Positions 9,859 through 19,250 are shown, counted from the first letter of the stretch. The stretch is DNA of 64,000 bases from Flavobacteriales bacterium (GCA_020435995.1 JAGQYO010000005.1:1-64000), one strand, 5' to 3'. Notes: generated by a model from the letters alone, not told the origin. Numbers and translations: made by a program.

Positions 9859-10491
9859 ATGACCCGCGACTATCTAGTCCTATTTTTTATTCCCTTTTTT
9901 GCACTAAGTTCTTTCGTTTTAAACGCGCAATCGGAGTTTAATTTAATTGGCGGCCAACAAGTAAAAGCCAAGCTACTTTCGGAATCGGAAACACACATTG
10001 AATTTGAGATAACCAAAAAAAACGGCAAAACCAAGGTTAAAAAAATGGAGAAAGAACGCCTGTTTTCGGTCGTTTCCGATGGTTTAGAAACCATTTATTA
10101 CAACCCAGAAACTGGTGTTCATCATTACACCGTAGAGGATATGCGCATGTACGTGTACGGACAACAAGATGCATATCAGTATTATAAAACCACGTGGTCG
10201 ATGGTGGCAGCTGCAGCGGTTGGAGCTGGAGCAGGCCTTTGGATGGGCACAGAAGGAAGTGCAGTAGTTGTACTTGCACCTGTGGTAGGAACTATAGCGG
10301 GAACAGTTGTTCAATCACACGCACCCAAACCGGACATGGCACGAAGTGCAAGTTATTTGAAGGAGCCAGCTTATGTTTTAGGTTTTAAGAAAACCGCCCG
10401 TGGTAAAAAAGTGGTCAATTCGATAAAATCGGCCGTCGTAGGTTCGATCGTGGGTGGAGCCATTGGCTTTGGCATTTACAATTCAAAGTGA
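9859..10491 (+). CDS. Secreted or envelope protein with glycine-zipper-like segments, unknown function
   Basis: A 210-residue protein with an N-terminal signal peptide (about residues 1-24, ending NAQS). An early segment GGQQVKAKLLSESETHIEFEI resembles the small beta domains found in many Bacteroidota envelope proteins. Two glycine/alanine-rich hydrophobic stretches follow (about 112-154 and 190-207, with VGAGAGLWMG and VGSIVGGAIGFG), like glycine zippers that insert in or coat membranes. The stop overlaps the GTG start of the next gene by four bases, suggesting co-translation with the UbiA-like protein. I do not recognise a named family. Confidence 0.7.
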   Translation: MTRDYLVLFFIPFFALSSFVLNAQSEFNLIGGQQVKAKLLSESETHIEFEITKKNGKTKVKKMEKERLFSVVSDGLETIYYNPETGVHHYTVEDMRMYVYGQQDAYQYYKTTWSMVAAAAVGAGAGLWMGTEGSAVVVLAPVVGTIAGTVVQSHAPKPDMARSASYLKEPAYVLGFKKTARGKKVVNSIKSAVVGSIVGGAIGFGIYNSK

Positions 10492-11345
10492 TTTCCTCCA
10501 ATAGAATTTCGGATTTCTTCATATTCAGCAACTTATACGTTGCCTTACCTGTGAGCGCACTAGCATTAAGTAGCTTTTATTTGATGCATGAGTCGGTTAA
10601 TTGGGTTCCAATAGCCTTTATTTACCTCGCCACTTTAGCCTTGTATAATATTCATAGGCTGGTTGGTATTCATCAAATTCCACAAAGTGAGCTTGGCACA
10701 CGCCATACCTGGTCGCTCAAAAACCTGGTTTTTGTGAAAATATTAATTGCCATTGGAATAGTGGGTATGCTGGGGTTAGCCTTTTGGTTGAGTTTGGAGC
10801 AAATTATCATTCTAGCAATTCCAGCAGCTATTGCTTCTGGCTATACCCTGCCCATTTATAAATCAGGGTCAAAGATTTGGAGATTTCGCGATATTCCTTT
10901 TCTCAAAATTTGGCTTGTGAGTTTTACCGTTAGTTTTATCACAACCTACTTTCCTCTTTCGTCTTCAATGCCTCTGTCATGGCTGAATTCGCCCGAAGTT
11001 CATTGGTTATTTATCTCAAGGGTATTTTTCATCTTTGCCATTACAATTCCTTTTGATGTTCGGGATTTGAAATTTGATACACCAGGTAAAATCAACACCG
11101 TACCCATGCTTTTTGGGGTTCAAAAATCGAAACAAGTGGCCTTGCTCTGCCTTTTGCTATTTTCGGGAATATCATTTTGGCTTTTCCGGTTTAATACTTC
11201 CGCATCATTTGCTCTATTGCTTTCCGCACTTATTGCGGGATGGATAATTAACGCTTGTGAAGAAGATTCAAACGAGTATTACTTTAGTTTTTTTGCCGAA
11301 GGCACCATGCTCATTCAGTTTGGATTGGTTTATTTGTCAAGATAA
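10488..11345 (+). CDS. UbiA-superfamily-like integral membrane protein (possibly degenerate prenyltransferase)
   Basis: A 285-residue protein with about eight hydrophobic helices. The second Asp-rich motif of UbiA prenyltransferases is recognisable (D190-VR-D193-LKF-D197), and the RDIPFLK segment near 134-140 fits the family. The first motif NDxxD is replaced by N54-IHR, so Mg-diphosphate binding at that site looks altered. It uses a GTG start that overlaps the preceding TGA (GTGA). The true activity could be a divergent prenyl transfer or none. Confidence 0.65.
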   Translation: MISSNRISDFFIFSNLYVALPVSALALSSFYLMHESVNWVPIAFIYLATLALYNIHRLVGIHQIPQSELGTRHTWSLKNLVFVKILIAIGIVGMLGLAFWLSLEQIIILAIPAAIASGYTLPIYKSGSKIWRFRDIPFLKIWLVSFTVSFITTYFPLSSSMPLSWLNSPEVHWLFISRVFFIFAITIPFDVRDLKFDTPGKINTVPMLFGVQKSKQVALLCLLLFSGISFWLFRFNTSASFALLLSALIAGWIINACEEDSNEYYFSFFAEGTMLIQFGLVYLSR

Positions 11346-11370
11346 AAGAGACTCGAGTTCATTCTTAATC

Positions 11371-11392
11371 TAACTTTGAACTTTTACTTTTG
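11371..11392 (+). promoter_or_regulatory. Two overlapping -7-like elements before the 11416 gene
   Basis: TAACTTTG (11371-11378) and TACTTTTG (11385-11392) both match TAnnTTTG and lie 37 and 23 bases before the ATG at 11416. No good TTG -33 element is clear for either. Confidence 0.4.
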
Positions 11393-11415
11393 AACCTAAT
11401 TTAAAATCCTCTACT

Positions 11416-14283
11416 ATGCTAAAGCACATGAAACTATCCGTCATTTTTTCATTTGCAATTCTCTTGAACGCCCACAATGGGTTTACACAACTTTCAGGCG
11501 TTTATACAATCGATTCTGCAACAACAACTTCTGGAAGGAATTATCAAACATTTTCGGCGGCAATTTCGGCCTTATCTACGAGCGGGGTTTCGGCAGCCGT
11601 AACGTTTAACGTACTTAGAGGAACTTATTCTGGCCAGATTACTATTCCTGCTATTACAGGAGCAAGCCCAACTAATTCCGTAACATTTAAAGGCCAAGGA
11701 GGGCAAACGGTTATAACAGCATCACCTACAATTTCCAATTTACCTGTAGTGAGTCTAAATGGGGCAAGTCATATTACCCTCGACAGTTTAAAAATCAATA
11801 TTACTGGATCGCAGGGATGGGGAATACATTTTAGAGGTCATTCCGATTCTAATATTATTCAAAATTGCCATATCGTTATGCCTCATTCATCAAGTTTTAT
11901 GGGCATTATAGCATCTTCTACGTTGAGTTCTACCGCGATTACACAAAACGAGGCAGAATATGTTTCCATCTTAAATAACAGAATAGAAGGCGGAGATTAT
12001 GGGGTGTTTATTAAAGGAGTAACTACTACCAAATCGACCTATGGTACTGATATCACGATTAATTACAATACCATAATTGATTACGACTCCAAAGGAATCG
12101 ATGTTAGTAACAACCACAACGTTGATATAATTGGTAATGTGGTTTCTTCATCCAAAACAGCAAATGGTGGGGCTCTCACTTATTGGGACGCTGGAGACAA
12201 TGCCAGAATAATTGGAAATAAATTTTATGCATCTTCCAATTCTGCTAATACTCGAGTTGTTGCATTGTCAATGGCCCCTGGAAGTGGTTCTGCGGGTGAC
12301 AGTGCCCAGCCAATCATCATTGCAAATAATTTTATTCAATACGAAGGAACCAATTCAACAGGACCCACTGGCTTGCTTTTAAAAAATAAGGCATATTTAA
12401 AAGTATATAGCAACACCATTAAGATAAAAAATCAAGGGTCGGGGGCTAATTGCATCTGGCTAGATGCCAACAATACTAGAAACTTGGATGGAATTGAAAT
12501 TCGGAACAACATTATGTACCTCGAAAACAGCGGGTCTGGTCAGTTTATATTCGGTGCAGCAAATGGCGCATCATTCAAGAACATGGTTATCGACCACAAC
12601 AATTATTACGCGCCTTCGAACTATTTCAGAATACAAATTCCCAACGGAACATCAGGTATTTCAACTTACACATCTTTCACGGCTTATAAAGCTAATACTT
12701 CTGGGTATGGAAACGGTGCAATGAATGTTGACCCACTGTTTTTAACCTCCACTAATCTTCATGCAACTAGTGCAACGATGAATGATAGCGGAGTGGTAAT
12801 TACTGGACTTACCACAGATATTGACGGCGATATTAGAAGCACTTCTACCCCTGATATTGGAGCTGATGAATATACGCCAGGCCAAATTGTATGTCCTGGG
12901 CCTATGCAGGTATTTAATGAATGTCCAGGGTTTAGCGTAACCGTAGGTTCTAAAACTTACAACACCACGGGAATATACACCGATACCTTGGTGGGTTCAA
13001 GAGGATGCGATTCCATTATAATCACCAATTTATTTATCGGGCAAGTTTCGTATGGTATCGATACAGTGGTTGCTTGCGATTCGCACGTCTGGACCAACGG
13101 TATCACGTATACCACTAACAATACAACCGCCACAGACACCTTGGTGAATGCCTCTGGATGCGATTCAATCATCACCTTGAATTTAACCATTTTGAATAGC
13201 AGCTCAAGTGTGGATACCCAAACAGTATGCGATACCCTAGTGTGGATAGATGGCAAAACCTATACCTATAGCACCAATTTACCTAAGAAAACTTTCAAAA
13301 ATTCGGTGGGCTGTGATTCTGTTGTTACGCTCAATTTAACTGTACTTAAAAGCAACTTTGGGGTAGATAGAAAAACCGCATGTGATTCCTTCACTTGGAT
13401 AGATGGTGTTACCTATACAAATAGCAACAACAGCGCAACGCATACCATAAAAAATGCGGCGGGATGCGATTCATTGGTTTATTTGGATTTGAAAATCAAG
13501 AACTCCACAACAGGAACTGACACGAAAGTGGCCTGTGGTTCTTACACTTGGATAGATGGAATTACTTACACTTCAAATAATAATACCGCAAAAGACACTT
13601 TGGCTAACAAAGCGGGTTGTGATTCAATAGTCACTTTAAACTTAACGATAACTAACTCCACCACTGGAATTGACACCCAAGTGGCTTGTGATAGCTTTAC
13701 TTGGATAGATGGAATTACCTACACGACAAGTAACAACACTGCAAAAGACACCCTTATAAATGGCGTTGGTTGCGATTCTGTTGTAACTCTGAATCTTACC
13801 ATAAATACAGTTGACACTTCTACAATTACCAACGGTATAGTGATTACTTCAAATGCTTCAAATGCTTCTCATCAGTGGATTGATTGTAAAAATGAGAATA
13901 AACCCATCGCTGGAGAAAACGGAGTAAGCTTTACCCCTGAAGCAAATGGTGATTATGCTGTAATTGTTACAGAAAATGCATGTGTGGATACCAGTGCGTG
14001 TGTAACAATAAGCATTGTTGGTTTAGCTGAAAATTCATCAAAACAAATTATAAAGCTCATTCCGAATCCAAACAACGGTTCGTTCAAAGTAGATTTAGGC
14101 GAAACACATTTTCAGTCCTTAGAAGTTGTGAATCTTCAGGGGCAAATCGTATTTCAAAAAGAAATTGAAAATCGAAAAATAGTGGACATCAACATAGGTC
14201 AATCCATTTCTTCAAAAGGTGTTTATCTCTTGCGGCTAAATGGCAACGGCGGTTCGGTTACCCATAGGTTTGTAGTTGAATAG
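11416..14283 (+). CDS. T9SS-sorted parallel beta-helix protein with tandem Cys-containing repeats
   Basis: A 955-residue secreted protein. Signal peptide at about 1-25. Residues about 100-480 look like a right-handed parallel beta-helix (repeated N-N-I and YN-T-I rungs, DIDGDIRSTSTPDIGADEY at the end), a fold used by polysaccharide-active or adhesive proteins. Residues about 493-797 are one degenerate and five good tandem repeats of about 50 residues, each with ACDS--W-DG-TYT and GCDS-VTLNLT. After a short Ig-like segment comes a T9SS sorting domain (about 880-955, with LIPNPNNGSFKV). The surface-repeat architecture is typical for the phylum, and the ligand is unknown. Confidence 0.85.
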   Translation: MLKHMKLSVIFSFAILLNAHNGFTQLSGVYTIDSATTTSGRNYQTFSAAISALSTSGVSAAVTFNVLRGTYSGQITIPAITGASPTNSVTFKGQGGQTVITASPTISNLPVVSLNGASHITLDSLKINITGSQGWGIHFRGHSDSNIIQNCHIVMPHSSSFMGIIASSTLSSTAITQNEAEYVSILNNRIEGGDYGVFIKGVTTTKSTYGTDITINYNTIIDYDSKGIDVSNNHNVDIIGNVVSSSKTANGGALTYWDAGDNARIIGNKFYASSNSANTRVVALSMAPGSGSAGDSAQPIIIANNFIQYEGTNSTGPTGLLLKNKAYLKVYSNTIKIKNQGSGANCIWLDANNTRNLDGIEIRNNIMYLENSGSGQFIFGAANGASFKNMVIDHNNYYAPSNYFRIQIPNGTSGISTYTSFTAYKANTSGYGNGAMNVDPLFLTSTNLHATSATMNDSGVVITGLTTDIDGDIRSTSTPDIGADEYTPGQIVCPGPMQVFNECPGFSVTVGSKTYNTTGIYTDTLVGSRGCDSIIITNLFIGQVSYGIDTVVACDSHVWTNGITYTTNNTTATDTLVNASGCDSIITLNLTILNSSSSVDTQTVCDTLVWIDGKTYTYSTNLPKKTFKNSVGCDSVVTLNLTVLKSNFGVDRKTACDSFTWIDGVTYTNSNNSATHTIKNAAGCDSLVYLDLKIKNSTTGTDTKVACGSYTWIDGITYTSNNNTAKDTLANKAGCDSIVTLNLTITNSTTGIDTQVACDSFTWIDGITYTTSNNTAKDTLINGVGCDSVVTLNLTINTVDTSTITNGIVITSNASNASHQWIDCKNENKPIAGENGVSFTPEANGDYAVIVTENACVDTSACVTISIVGLAENSSKQIIKLIPNPNNGSFKVDLGETHFQSLEVVNLQGQIVFQKEIENRKIVDINIGQSISSKGVYLLRLNGNGGSVTHRFVVE
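12892..13806 (+). repeat. Five to six tandem ~150-bp repeats within the 11416 gene
   Basis: The coding sequence holds units of about 150 bases, each encoding a Cys near WIDG-TYT and a second Cys in GCDS. The first unit (up to about 13045) is degenerate; the next five are clear. Each has an even pair of cysteines that could form one disulfide per unit after export. Confidence 0.8.
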
Positions 14284-14287
14284 AATT

Positions 14288-14335
14288 CTAGACGATCACC
14301 TGCTGCATAATAGCCAAGGCAGCTTCTAAACTTCG
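14288..14335 (-). pseudogene. Remnant of an mfd 3' end
   Basis: Read on the minus strand, these 48 bases encode RSLEAALAIMQQVIV and a TAG stop. This aligns without gaps to the last 15 codons and stop of the intact mfd copy at 15831-15878 (SLEDALAIMQPMIV), with 39 of 48 bases identical and several of the changes synonymous. It overlaps, in another frame, the last codons of the DUF4143 ATPase gene, whose stop lies inside it. It ends four bases from the convergent gene at 14283, which suggests it marks the older position of the mfd terminus. Confidence 0.8.
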
Positions 14336-15642
14336 ACTATTCTGGAGTTTTTTATTAATCCAACGGCATAAATAGGAATATTCACAAAATCTTTGATTGC
14401 TGTGTATGGCCTTGGCGAAGCTCTAATAATGACTCGTGGCTTGTATTTATCGGCATAGCTCCTTAGGCTTTTTAGATTTTTACTTTTTCCACTTTTTACT
14501 TCTACGGGATAAATTTCATTGTCGATTTGCAGAACAAAATCGACTTCTGCATCACTTTTGGAAGTCCAATAATAGAGGGGTTGAAAACCTGCGGCACTGA
14601 GTTCACAAGCAACAAAATTTTCAATAAATGCGCCATTATACTCCTCATAGAGCTTACCTGGAAGTACAATGTTATCTGAAGTTAGTCCCAACATAGCCCC
14701 TAACAATCCTGTATCATGCAAATAAACTTTGAACGCCGAATGATTGGTGTAGCCTCCCAAGGGCAATTTTGGAACACTAATGTTGTATGAAGGGTTCATC
14801 AAACCGGCCTTTTTGAGCCACTCAATGGCTAATTCAAAAGTAGAAGCCCGTGCATTCTTTCGAACATCACTGTACTTAAATTTCTTGTTTTCCTTCGCCA
14901 GTTGATAGGGAATCGAATTCCAAAATTCGGTGGTGTTAATCGCTTGCCTAGCATCAGCATATTTCGAAAAATCGCGTTCGTAAGCCTTTAGAATATCATC
15001 CTGAATTTTTCGCGCTTTTGCTATATCGTTATTGTCTATGAATGATTGTAGAACTTCTGGCATTCCACCTAAATAAAGGTATAGCTTGAAATGCCTCGTA
15101 AGTCTATCATGAATCACTTCGGGAATATTTATGAGTTTTTCTGGATCAGAAATTTGTGCCTTAAGCATCTCTTCATCAATGGCCACCAAATATTCATCGA
15201 AGGTCATGGGATACATGGTCATAAAAGTTACCTTACCTACCGGAAAACTACTTTGTTTTCCAACACTAACCCCAAGCAAAGAACCCGCAGCTATAAGATG
15301 GTATTGAGGCGCATCTTCGTAAAAATATTTTAACGCGGTAATCGCTTCTGGAGCAGACTGAATTTCATCAAAGAATATCAGTGTCTTATTCGGATCTATT
15401 GTTCTTCCAAAATAAAGATTCAAATTATTGATAATAAACTCTGGGTTCAAATTACCTTGAAAAAATGAACGTAATTCAATGTCCTTTTCAAAGTTCAAGT
15501 AGACGTAGTTATCGTATTCGGATTTGCCGAAGTCGTGAACCAAATAGGTTTTGCCAACTTGCCGTGCCCCTTGCAAAAGCAGGGGCTTACGCACTTCACT
15601 ATTTTTCCATTCAATTAAATTACGTTTTAAATTACGTTTCAT
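14326..15642 (-). CDS. AAA+ ATPase with DUF4143 domain
   Basis: A 438-residue protein. Walker A is GARQVGKT (25-32) and Walker B is TLIFFDEIQ (87-95). The central part is the AAA_14-like lid and winged helix. The C-terminal DUF4143 region ends in a PD-(D/E)XK-like arrangement (E366-V-D368, then E381-V-K383). The family is widespread, highly mobile and of unknown role; it has been linked loosely to defence or selfish elements. Here it forms a solitary cassette after mfd, with its stop codon inside a duplicated mfd end and phased direct repeats upstream. It has no partner gene. Confidence 0.9.
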   Translation of the reverse strand: MKRNLKRNLIEWKNSEVRKPLLLQGARQVGKTYLVHDFGKSEYDNYVYLNFEKDIELRSFFQGNLNPEFIINNLNLYFGRTIDPNKTLIFFDEIQSAPEAITALKYFYEDAPQYHLIAAGSLLGVSVGKQSSFPVGKVTFMTMYPMTFDEYLVAIDEEMLKAQISDPEKLINIPEVIHDRLTRHFKLYLYLGGMPEVLQSFIDNNDIAKARKIQDDILKAYERDFSKYADARQAINTTEFWNSIPYQLAKENKKFKYSDVRKNARASTFELAIEWLKKAGLMNPSYNISVPKLPLGGYTNHSAFKVYLHDTGLLGAMLGLTSDNIVLPGKLYEEYNGAFIENFVACELSAAGFQPLYYWTSKSDAEVDFVLQIDNEIYPVEVKSGKSKNLKSLRSYADKYKPRVIIRASPRPYTAIKDFVNIPIYAVGLIKNSRIVEV

Positions 15643-15654
15643 CTACCCTGATTC

Positions 15655-15756
15655 TTATCTACAATAGACCTGTATTTATCTCCCCAAAAGTGCGAATATA
15701 CTCTATATTATCTCCAATAAAACGTAATTATCACGTATTTTATCTCCAATAAAGTG
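15655..15756 (-). repeat. Helically phased direct repeats upstream of the DUF4143 gene
   Basis: Three 17-base copies start at 15676, 15708 and 15740, exactly 32 bases apart (plus-strand form TTATCTCC followed by AATAAA or CCAAAA and GTG or ACG). A weaker copy starts at 15655, 21 bases before the first. A TATATTCG element (close to TAnnTTTG) lies between the copies at 15676 and 15708 on the minus strand. The phasing of about two and three helical turns suggests binding sites on one DNA face, placed to control the promoter of the ATPase gene. Confidence 0.75.
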
Positions 15757-15830
15757 TTGATTAGACAGGGTCAACACCTACTAAAACTTAAAAAATCGTA
15801 GAGGTGAAGGCTGTTACAGCCAATAAATTG

Positions 15831-18800
15831 CTACACAATCATTGGCTGCATTATAGCCAAGGCATCTTCTAAACTTTCAACTCCTTCAAAAACTACATAG
15901 AGGCGTTCCTTGCGTTCCTTCATTTGTGTTTTGGCTGGGTTTTGCTGTACATATTGCAAAATGTATTGAAATTGTGGGGTTTGATAAAACCTGGAATTCA
16001 CACTCGAAATGAAATAACACAGGAGCTTCTCGTTTTTCAAAACAATCTTTTCAAATCCCAGTTTTTCGGCAAGCCATTGCAACCGAACGCCATTAATTAA
16101 GTGAATAGTTTGTTCTGGAATTGGTCCAAATCGATCTATCAAGGATGTCTCAAATTGGTTCAATTGGTTTTCTGTTTTTACATCCGCAAGTTGTTGATAC
16201 AATACCAATCGCTCCTCGACATTAGTGACATACTTGCTCGGAATTAATATCTCCAAATCAGTCTCTAATTGGCAATCAGTTACAAATTTGGTTCGGTTGG
16301 CTTCTTCTTCCTTAAACAAATCTTTGAACTCCGTTTCCTTCAATTCTTGAATGGCTTCGTCTAATATTTTTTGATACGTCTCAAAACCTATATCGGCCAT
16401 AAAACCGGATTGCTCACCGCCCAATAAATTACCTGCTCCACGTATATCCAAATCGCGCATGGCGATATTAAATCCACTGCCTAAATCCGAAAACTGCTCA
16501 ATAGCGGTTAATCTTTTTCTAGCTTCGGAGGTGAGCGAACTCATAGGCGGTGCAAGCAAATAGGCGAACGCTTTTCTATTACTTCGCCCAACCCTACCCC
16601 TCATTTGATGCAAATCGCTAAGTCCAAAATTGTGTGCGTTATTAATGAGTATGGTATTGGCATTTGAAATATCCAAACCACTTTCGATAATCGTAGTGGC
16701 CACCAATACATCAAATTCATGTTCCATAAAGGCCATCATCGATTGCTCCAATTTATGCCCTTCCATTTGTCCATGGGCGATTCCAATGCGCACTTGTGGG
16801 CACAAGCGCTGGATGATGCCCGCCACTTCTCTAATGTTCTCTACCCTATTATGAACAAAAAACACTTGTCCGCCACGGCTAACTTCGTAGTACACCGCAT
16901 CTCGAATGGTTTCTTCATTGAAGGGCTTCAGAATCGTTTCAACTGGCTGCCTGTTGGGAGGTGGTGTATTAATTACACTTAAATCGCGCGCTTTCATTAA
17001 AGAAAACTGTAACGTTCTGGGAATCGGTGTAGCCGTGAGCGTTAGCGTATCTACACTTTCCCTGAAAGTTTTGAGTTTGTCTTTTACCCCTACACCAAAC
17101 TTTTGCTCTTCATCGATGATCATGAGGCCGAGGTTTTTAAACTTCACATCCTTTCCCACAATTCGGTGGGTCCCAATAAGGATGTCGATTTTTCCTTCGG
17201 CCAATTTTTGTAGGGTCTCTTTTTGCTCCTTAGTACTTTTAAATCGGTTGATATAATCTACTGTACATGGCAAGTCTTTCAAACGGTCTTTAAAAGTTTT
17301 GTAATGCTGGTAAGTCAAAATGGTAGTGGGTGCCAGCACCGCCACTTGTTTGCTGTCGATTACAGCTTTGAAAGCTGCTCGAATGGCTATTTCGGTTTTT
17401 CCAAAACCCACATCGCCACAAATCAAACGATCCATTGGGTGGGCTTTTTCCATGTCTGCTTTTACATCTGCAGTGGCGGATTCTTGATCGGGTGTGTCTT
17501 CATAAATAAATGAACTCTCAAGCTCGTGCTGAAGGTAATTGTCTTTTGAAAAAGCAAAACCCGGAGCCGCTTTTCGTTTGGCGTATAGTTTAATAAGGTC
17601 GTAGGCTATTTCCTTGACCTTACTTTTGGTTTTTGCCTTTAAAGTCTTCCAAGCTTGAGTACCAAGTTTGTGAATGGTAGGCGCTCCCTCCTTCCCCGAA
17701 AATCGTGCAATGCGATGAAGGGAGTGAATACTCACATAAAGTATGTCTCCGTCTTTATAAATAAGTCGAATGGCCTCCTGCTCCTTACCATTATTTTCTA
17801 TCTTTTGAAGTCCGTCGAACTGGCCAACACCATAATCGATATGGGTTACATAATCTCCTTTTTGAAGGCTCGTAAGGTCCTTTATGGTGATGTCTTGTTT
17901 GGCTTTATTAAATCCTTCTTTAAGTCTAAACCGATGGTAGCGTTCAAAAATCTGATGGTCGGAATAGCAAGCAATTTTTAGGTCATCATCCAAAAATCCC
18001 TCATGCATCGATTGAAGAATAGGAGTGAATTCCACATCCGAATCGAGGTCTTCGAATATGGCATGCAAACGCTCCATTTGTTTGGCCGAAGAAGACAAAA
18101 TAAAGTTGTGAAATCTCGAATCTTTGTTTTGGTGTAGGTTGGCCGCCAATAATTCAAAATTCTTGTTGAAAGTAGGTTGCGGCTTTTGGTTAAACTGCAG
18201 TACCAAGCTCGGGTCAGACTCAAATTGCCCTTCATATTCAATAATTTTATGCACACTTAGGCCATCCATAAACTGGGTATCGTTGATATAAAGCTCGGCT
18301 GGTGGAAGCTGAATCGACTCTTTGTTGAGTTTTGAAAAGGAATCTTCGGCAATCTCAAAAGCCTTTTTTACCGCGTCCAAACTCTGTTGTTTGTCTTTGA
18401 GCCAAACGTGTGCATTCTTGGGTAAAAACTCCAGAAAACTCTCGCGGGTTTCCATTAGTTTCTGGTCTTGAATATTAGGGAGGATATGGATTTTGTTGTA
18501 GTTCTTCCTCGACAGTTGCGTAGCCTGATCGAAGGTCCGGATGGAGTCGATTTCGTTGCCGAAAAACTCCACCCTGAATGGATAATCATTAGCAAAAGAG
18601 AAAATGTCGACTATACCACCACGAATCGAAAACTGACCGGGACCTGTTACAAAATCGACACGTTCAAAATGGTATTCATAGAGTAGTTCGTTGATAAAAT
18701 CAATCGTCGTTTCCTCACCTACCTTTAATTCTAGAAGCGATTTGGTCAGCTGCTTTCGTGTAACCACTTTTTCACTCAGGGCCTCGCCATAAGTTACCAC

Positions 18801-19169
18801 CACCATCCACGACGGTTTTTTAACCAGCATGTCAAGCGTTTCAGCCCGCATAAGCACATTGGTGTTGTCAGTGGTTTCTAATTGATAAGGATATTTGAAT
18901 GGCGATGGAAAAAAGAACACCTTGTCGTCGCCGAGAATTTCTTGTAAATCGTTGTACGCATAAGCCGCATTCTCCTTGTCGTTGAGCACTACCACATGAA
19001 TGCCGTGTAGCCGCCGAACTGACGAAGCAATAAAAAACTGAGGTGCACTGCCACGTAAACCCTTTAGATGAACCAAGGGGTTGACATAGGACTTGCTGTG
19101 TGTTTCAAGGGCTACTACCTGAGGCCAAGCGGCAAAACCTTGTATAAATTCTAATTTAGAAATTGACAT
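15831..19169 (-). CDS. mfd: Transcription-repair coupling factor
   Basis: A 1112-residue SF2 translocase, close to the usual 1100-1150. It removes RNA polymerase stalled at lesions and recruits UvrA. In order: UvrB-like N-terminal region, the CarD-like RNA-polymerase interaction domain (LQKGDYVTHIDYGVGQFDG), Walker A GDVGFGKTE, the DEEQ box (LMIIDEEQKFGV), helicase motif VI in the QMRGRVGRSNR segment, and the C-terminal TRCF domain. It is preceded by a TACATTTG promoter element. The last codons are duplicated downstream at 14288-14335, so the current 3' end may be an imported allele. Confidence 0.97.
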   Translation of the reverse strand: MSISKLEFIQGFAAWPQVVALETHSKSYVNPLVHLKGLRGSAPQFFIASSVRRLHGIHVVVLNDKENAAYAYNDLQEILGDDKVFFFPSPFKYPYQLETTDNTNVLMRAETLDMLVKKPSWMVVVTYGEALSEKVVTRKQLTKSLLELKVGEETTIDFINELLYEYHFERVDFVTGPGQFSIRGGIVDIFSFANDYPFRVEFFGNEIDSIRTFDQATQLSRKNYNKIHILPNIQDQKLMETRESFLEFLPKNAHVWLKDKQQSLDAVKKAFEIAEDSFSKLNKESIQLPPAELYINDTQFMDGLSVHKIIEYEGQFESDPSLVLQFNQKPQPTFNKNFELLAANLHQNKDSRFHNFILSSSAKQMERLHAIFEDLDSDVEFTPILQSMHEGFLDDDLKIACYSDHQIFERYHRFRLKEGFNKAKQDITIKDLTSLQKGDYVTHIDYGVGQFDGLQKIENNGKEQEAIRLIYKDGDILYVSIHSLHRIARFSGKEGAPTIHKLGTQAWKTLKAKTKSKVKEIAYDLIKLYAKRKAAPGFAFSKDNYLQHELESSFIYEDTPDQESATADVKADMEKAHPMDRLICGDVGFGKTEIAIRAAFKAVIDSKQVAVLAPTTILTYQHYKTFKDRLKDLPCTVDYINRFKSTKEQKETLQKLAEGKIDILIGTHRIVGKDVKFKNLGLMIIDEEQKFGVGVKDKLKTFRESVDTLTLTATPIPRTLQFSLMKARDLSVINTPPPNRQPVETILKPFNEETIRDAVYYEVSRGGQVFFVHNRVENIREVAGIIQRLCPQVRIGIAHGQMEGHKLEQSMMAFMEHEFDVLVATTIIESGLDISNANTILINNAHNFGLSDLHQMRGRVGRSNRKAFAYLLAPPMSSLTSEARKRLTAIEQFSDLGSGFNIAMRDLDIRGAGNLLGGEQSGFMADIGFETYQKILDEAIQELKETEFKDLFKEEEANRTKFVTDCQLETDLEILIPSKYVTNVEERLVLYQQLADVKTENQLNQFETSLIDRFGPIPEQTIHLINGVRLQWLAEKLGFEKIVLKNEKLLCYFISSVNSRFYQTPQFQYILQYVQQNPAKTQMKERKERLYVVFEGVESLEDALAIMQPMIV

Positions 19170-19192
19170 TTATCCTGTAAAAACAAGGGCGG

Positions 19193-19200
19193 CAAATGTA
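19193..19200 (-). promoter_or_regulatory. -7 element of the mfd promoter
   Basis: Minus-strand TACATTTG lies 23-31 bases before the mfd ATG. No TTG is evident at the ideal distance. Confidence 0.45.
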
Positions 19201-19250
19201 ATCAGAAGCCTAAGTTATCTGGAACGTGAATTTGCGGTAAAGCTAAGAAG

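Noticed and set aside
12957-13256. A 99-residue minus-strand frame across the repeat array.
   Set aside because: It is the antisense shadow of the tandem repeats, and its own repeats are just the reverse of the coding ones.
15809-15821. GGCTGTTACAGCC after mfd as an mfd terminator.
   Set aside because: A small palindrome without a T-run in either direction.
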